Shown one piece after another: positions 48,367-49,498 of a DNA stretch of 49,498 nt. The stretch comes from Rhodospirillales bacterium (GTDB taxonomy: Bacteria > Pseudomonadota > Alphaproteobacteria > Rhodospirillales > Defluviicoccaceae). The stretch is taken from the NCBI GenBank assembly GCA_007695045.1, contig REEP01000040.1:1-49498 (forward strand), written 5' to 3'. A program made the translations under genes and the position numbers. Every line of letters starts with the position of its first letter. The first letter of the stretch is position 1. The notes under the pieces were generated by a model that worked only from the letters and a program-made list of their open reading frames with translations, was not told the DNA's origin and made no database searches.

Positions 48367-49498
48367 TCAGGCGGATCGGGCTCTGGGGATTCGGGGGGCG
48401 GGGGCGAGGCCTTCGGTGGCGGATGGCGCCGGAATGTCGGCAGCATGGGTGGCGCCGCCATGGGCCTGCCACCACAATTCCAGCATCATCAGGTCCCAGA
48501 TCGGTCCGGCATCGACCTTGTGGCCGGTGCGGCGATGCCGTTCGAGGATGCCTTCAATGAAATCCTTGTTCACCACCCCGCGCCGCTTGAGGGACGCCAG
48601 GCTGTCGCAGGCCAGCTGGTGCAACCGGGTCCCCGGCGCCAGCCACGGCGCGCTGGGAAGCCCGAAACCGTGCTTGCGCTTGGCGATCGTGGCCTTGGGC
48701 AGGAAGCCGCGCAGGGCCCGCTTGTAGAACGCCCGCAACTCCAGACGCTCGAGCAGCAGCCGCGGCGGAATGCCGGCGGAGAACGTCATCACCCGTGTGT
48801 CCAGCATGGGGAAGCGGACGCGGATGCCGGCCAGTTCGCACATCCGGTTGACCTTGCGCAGGTCGTTGTCGGCCATGACCACCTGCAACTCCAGTTGATG
48901 CATGCGCTGCTCCAGCGCGGCATCCTTGGGGCGGTTATAGATCTCCCGCAGGAGCTGGAGCGGATGTGTCGGGTCGGCCATCCCGGCCACGTCCGGTTCG
49001 AGGAGACCCGCTGCCGTGACAAACCGAGTCAGTTCCGATTCGAACATCCGGTCCGGCATCGGCATGGCTGCCTGGTTGACGTAACGCCGGACCTTGCGCC
49101 AGGGCATGAATCCGTCGAGCCCCTGGCTGTGGCGCACCATGGGTTCCAGGGCGCTGCGAACGGGGCGCGGCAGCAACCGGTACAGATCGAACACCTTCAT
49201 CCGCTGATAGACTTGGTTGCCAGCGAACAGCTCGTCGCCACCGTCTCCGGCCAGCAGCAGGTCAATGCCGTGCTCTCGGGCGAACTTGGCACAGTGATAG
49301 ACCGCGACCGCCGAGGAATTACCGAACGGTTCATCATAGGCCTCGGCGATCCGCGTGACGGAGTCGAGAACATGGTCATCGGTGACGCGGTGGACATAGT
49401 GCGTGGCGCCAAATGCCTCCGCGGCGATCCGGGCATAGCTGGTCTCGTCATACGCTTCATGGTCGAAACCGACGGTGAAGGCCTTGGCCGGTTCGGCC
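48367..49498 (-). CDS. Asparagine synthase-type amidotransferase, C-terminal part (cut by window edge)
   Basis: The minus strand is open from the window edge at 49498 to a stop at 48367, giving 376 residues. The synthetase domain shows DEPFGNSSAVAVYH, LLAGDGGDELFAG, then RFPMLDTRVM and KRKHGFGLPSAPWL. The glutaminase domain and the ATP-binding SGGxDS loop lie outside the window. Family members make asparagine or amidate cell-surface sugars; in PEP-CTERM bacteria related amidotransferases belong to exopolysaccharide clusters. That link is only a suggestion here. Confidence 0.88.
   Translation of the reverse strand, partial: AEPAKAFTVGFDHEAYDETSYARIAAEAFGATHYVHRVTDDHVLDSVTRIAEAYDEPFGNSSAVAVYHCAKFAREHGIDLLLAGDGGDELFAGNQVYQRMKVFDLYRLLPRPVRSALEPMVRHSQGLDGFMPWRKVRRYVNQAAMPMPDRMFESELTRFVTAAGLLEPDVAGMADPTHPLQLLREIYNRPKDAALEQRMHQLELQVVMADNDLRKVNRMCELAGIRVRFPMLDTRVMTFSAGIPPRLLLERLELRAFYKRALRGFLPKATIAKRKHGFGLPSAPWLAPGTRLHQLACDSLASLKRRGVVNKDFIEGILERHRRTGHKVDAGPIWDLMMLELWWQAHGGATHAADIPAPSATEGLAPAPRIPRARSA

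Noticed and set aside
1-49498. tRNA, rRNA, CRISPR, insertion sequences, prophage
   Set aside because: I found no cloverleaf T-loop signatures, repeat-spacer arrays, transposase genes or terminal inverted repeats.

Overview
The window comes from a GC-rich alphaproteobacterial chromosome, most likely Rhodospirillales-like. The evidence is the his-operon order with an embedded DUF2628 gene, an RpoH-type sigma factor, small DUF1289, DUF2267 and DUF2934 proteins, a full hopanoid (hpn) gene set and two PEP-CTERM proteins. Gene density is high. I see no insertion sequence, prophage, CRISPR array, rRNA or tRNA. Species cannot be named from sequence alone.

Layout. 1-1838: the 5' end of efp (minus), then a 779-bp control region with three copies of GGTGTCGG-N4-CTTTACA and a near-perfect sigma-54 promoter driving a PEP-CTERM protein. 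1839-5775 (minus): hisB-DUF2628-hisH-hisA-hisF-hisE-HIT, with several GTGA or ATGA stop/start overlaps. 5866-9091 (minus): glmU-glmS for UDP-GlcNAc. 9218-11503 (plus): gph, psd, pssA. 11570-12952 (minus): a periplasmic GlpQ-like phosphodiesterase with its own PEP-CTERM tail. 13389-17766 (plus): DUF2267, phosphoribosyltransferase, a fused acyl-activating/ACP/acyltransferase protein and a GYD protein. 18067-20526: an unknown membrane coiled-coil protein, a Nudix gene overlapping a small conserved gene, a DUF2934 protein with a Lys/Ala/Pro repeat tail, and DUF1289. 20792-24474: a Pat-type acetyltransferase and a PflA-like radical SAM protein. 24496-30049: a CHASE2 adenylate cyclase divergent from a type I secretion ABC/HlyD pair. 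30085-32746 (minus): a metallo-beta-lactamase-fold protein, a SAM hydrolase-family protein and rpoH with a long putative leader. 33194-37534: hpnM, hisI (minus), rpmF, hpnN. 37725-39906: ispH-hpnH. 39853-47560 (minus): mlaC-like, hpnC, hpnB, hpnD, hpnE, shc, hpnG. 47725-48348: nudF. 48367-49498: the 3' part of an asparagine synthase-type gene.

How the genes work together. The last third is one hopanoid programme. IspH supplies isoprenoid units, HpnC/D/E make squalene, and Shc cyclises it to hopene. HpnH attaches adenosine and HpnG removes adenine. HpnB is a hopanoid-associated glycosyltransferase, and HpnM/HpnN move hopanoids to the outer membrane. Psd, PssA, the fused acyltransferase, GlpQ-like protein and MlaC-like protein add further envelope-lipid functions. 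The two PEP-CTERM proteins imply an exosortase and exopolysaccharide system elsewhere in the genome. The most distinctive signals are the sigma-54/triple-enhancer control region, the fused lipid enzyme with an apparent CTG start, and the promoter flanked by an inverted repeat at the hopanoid/nudF divergence.
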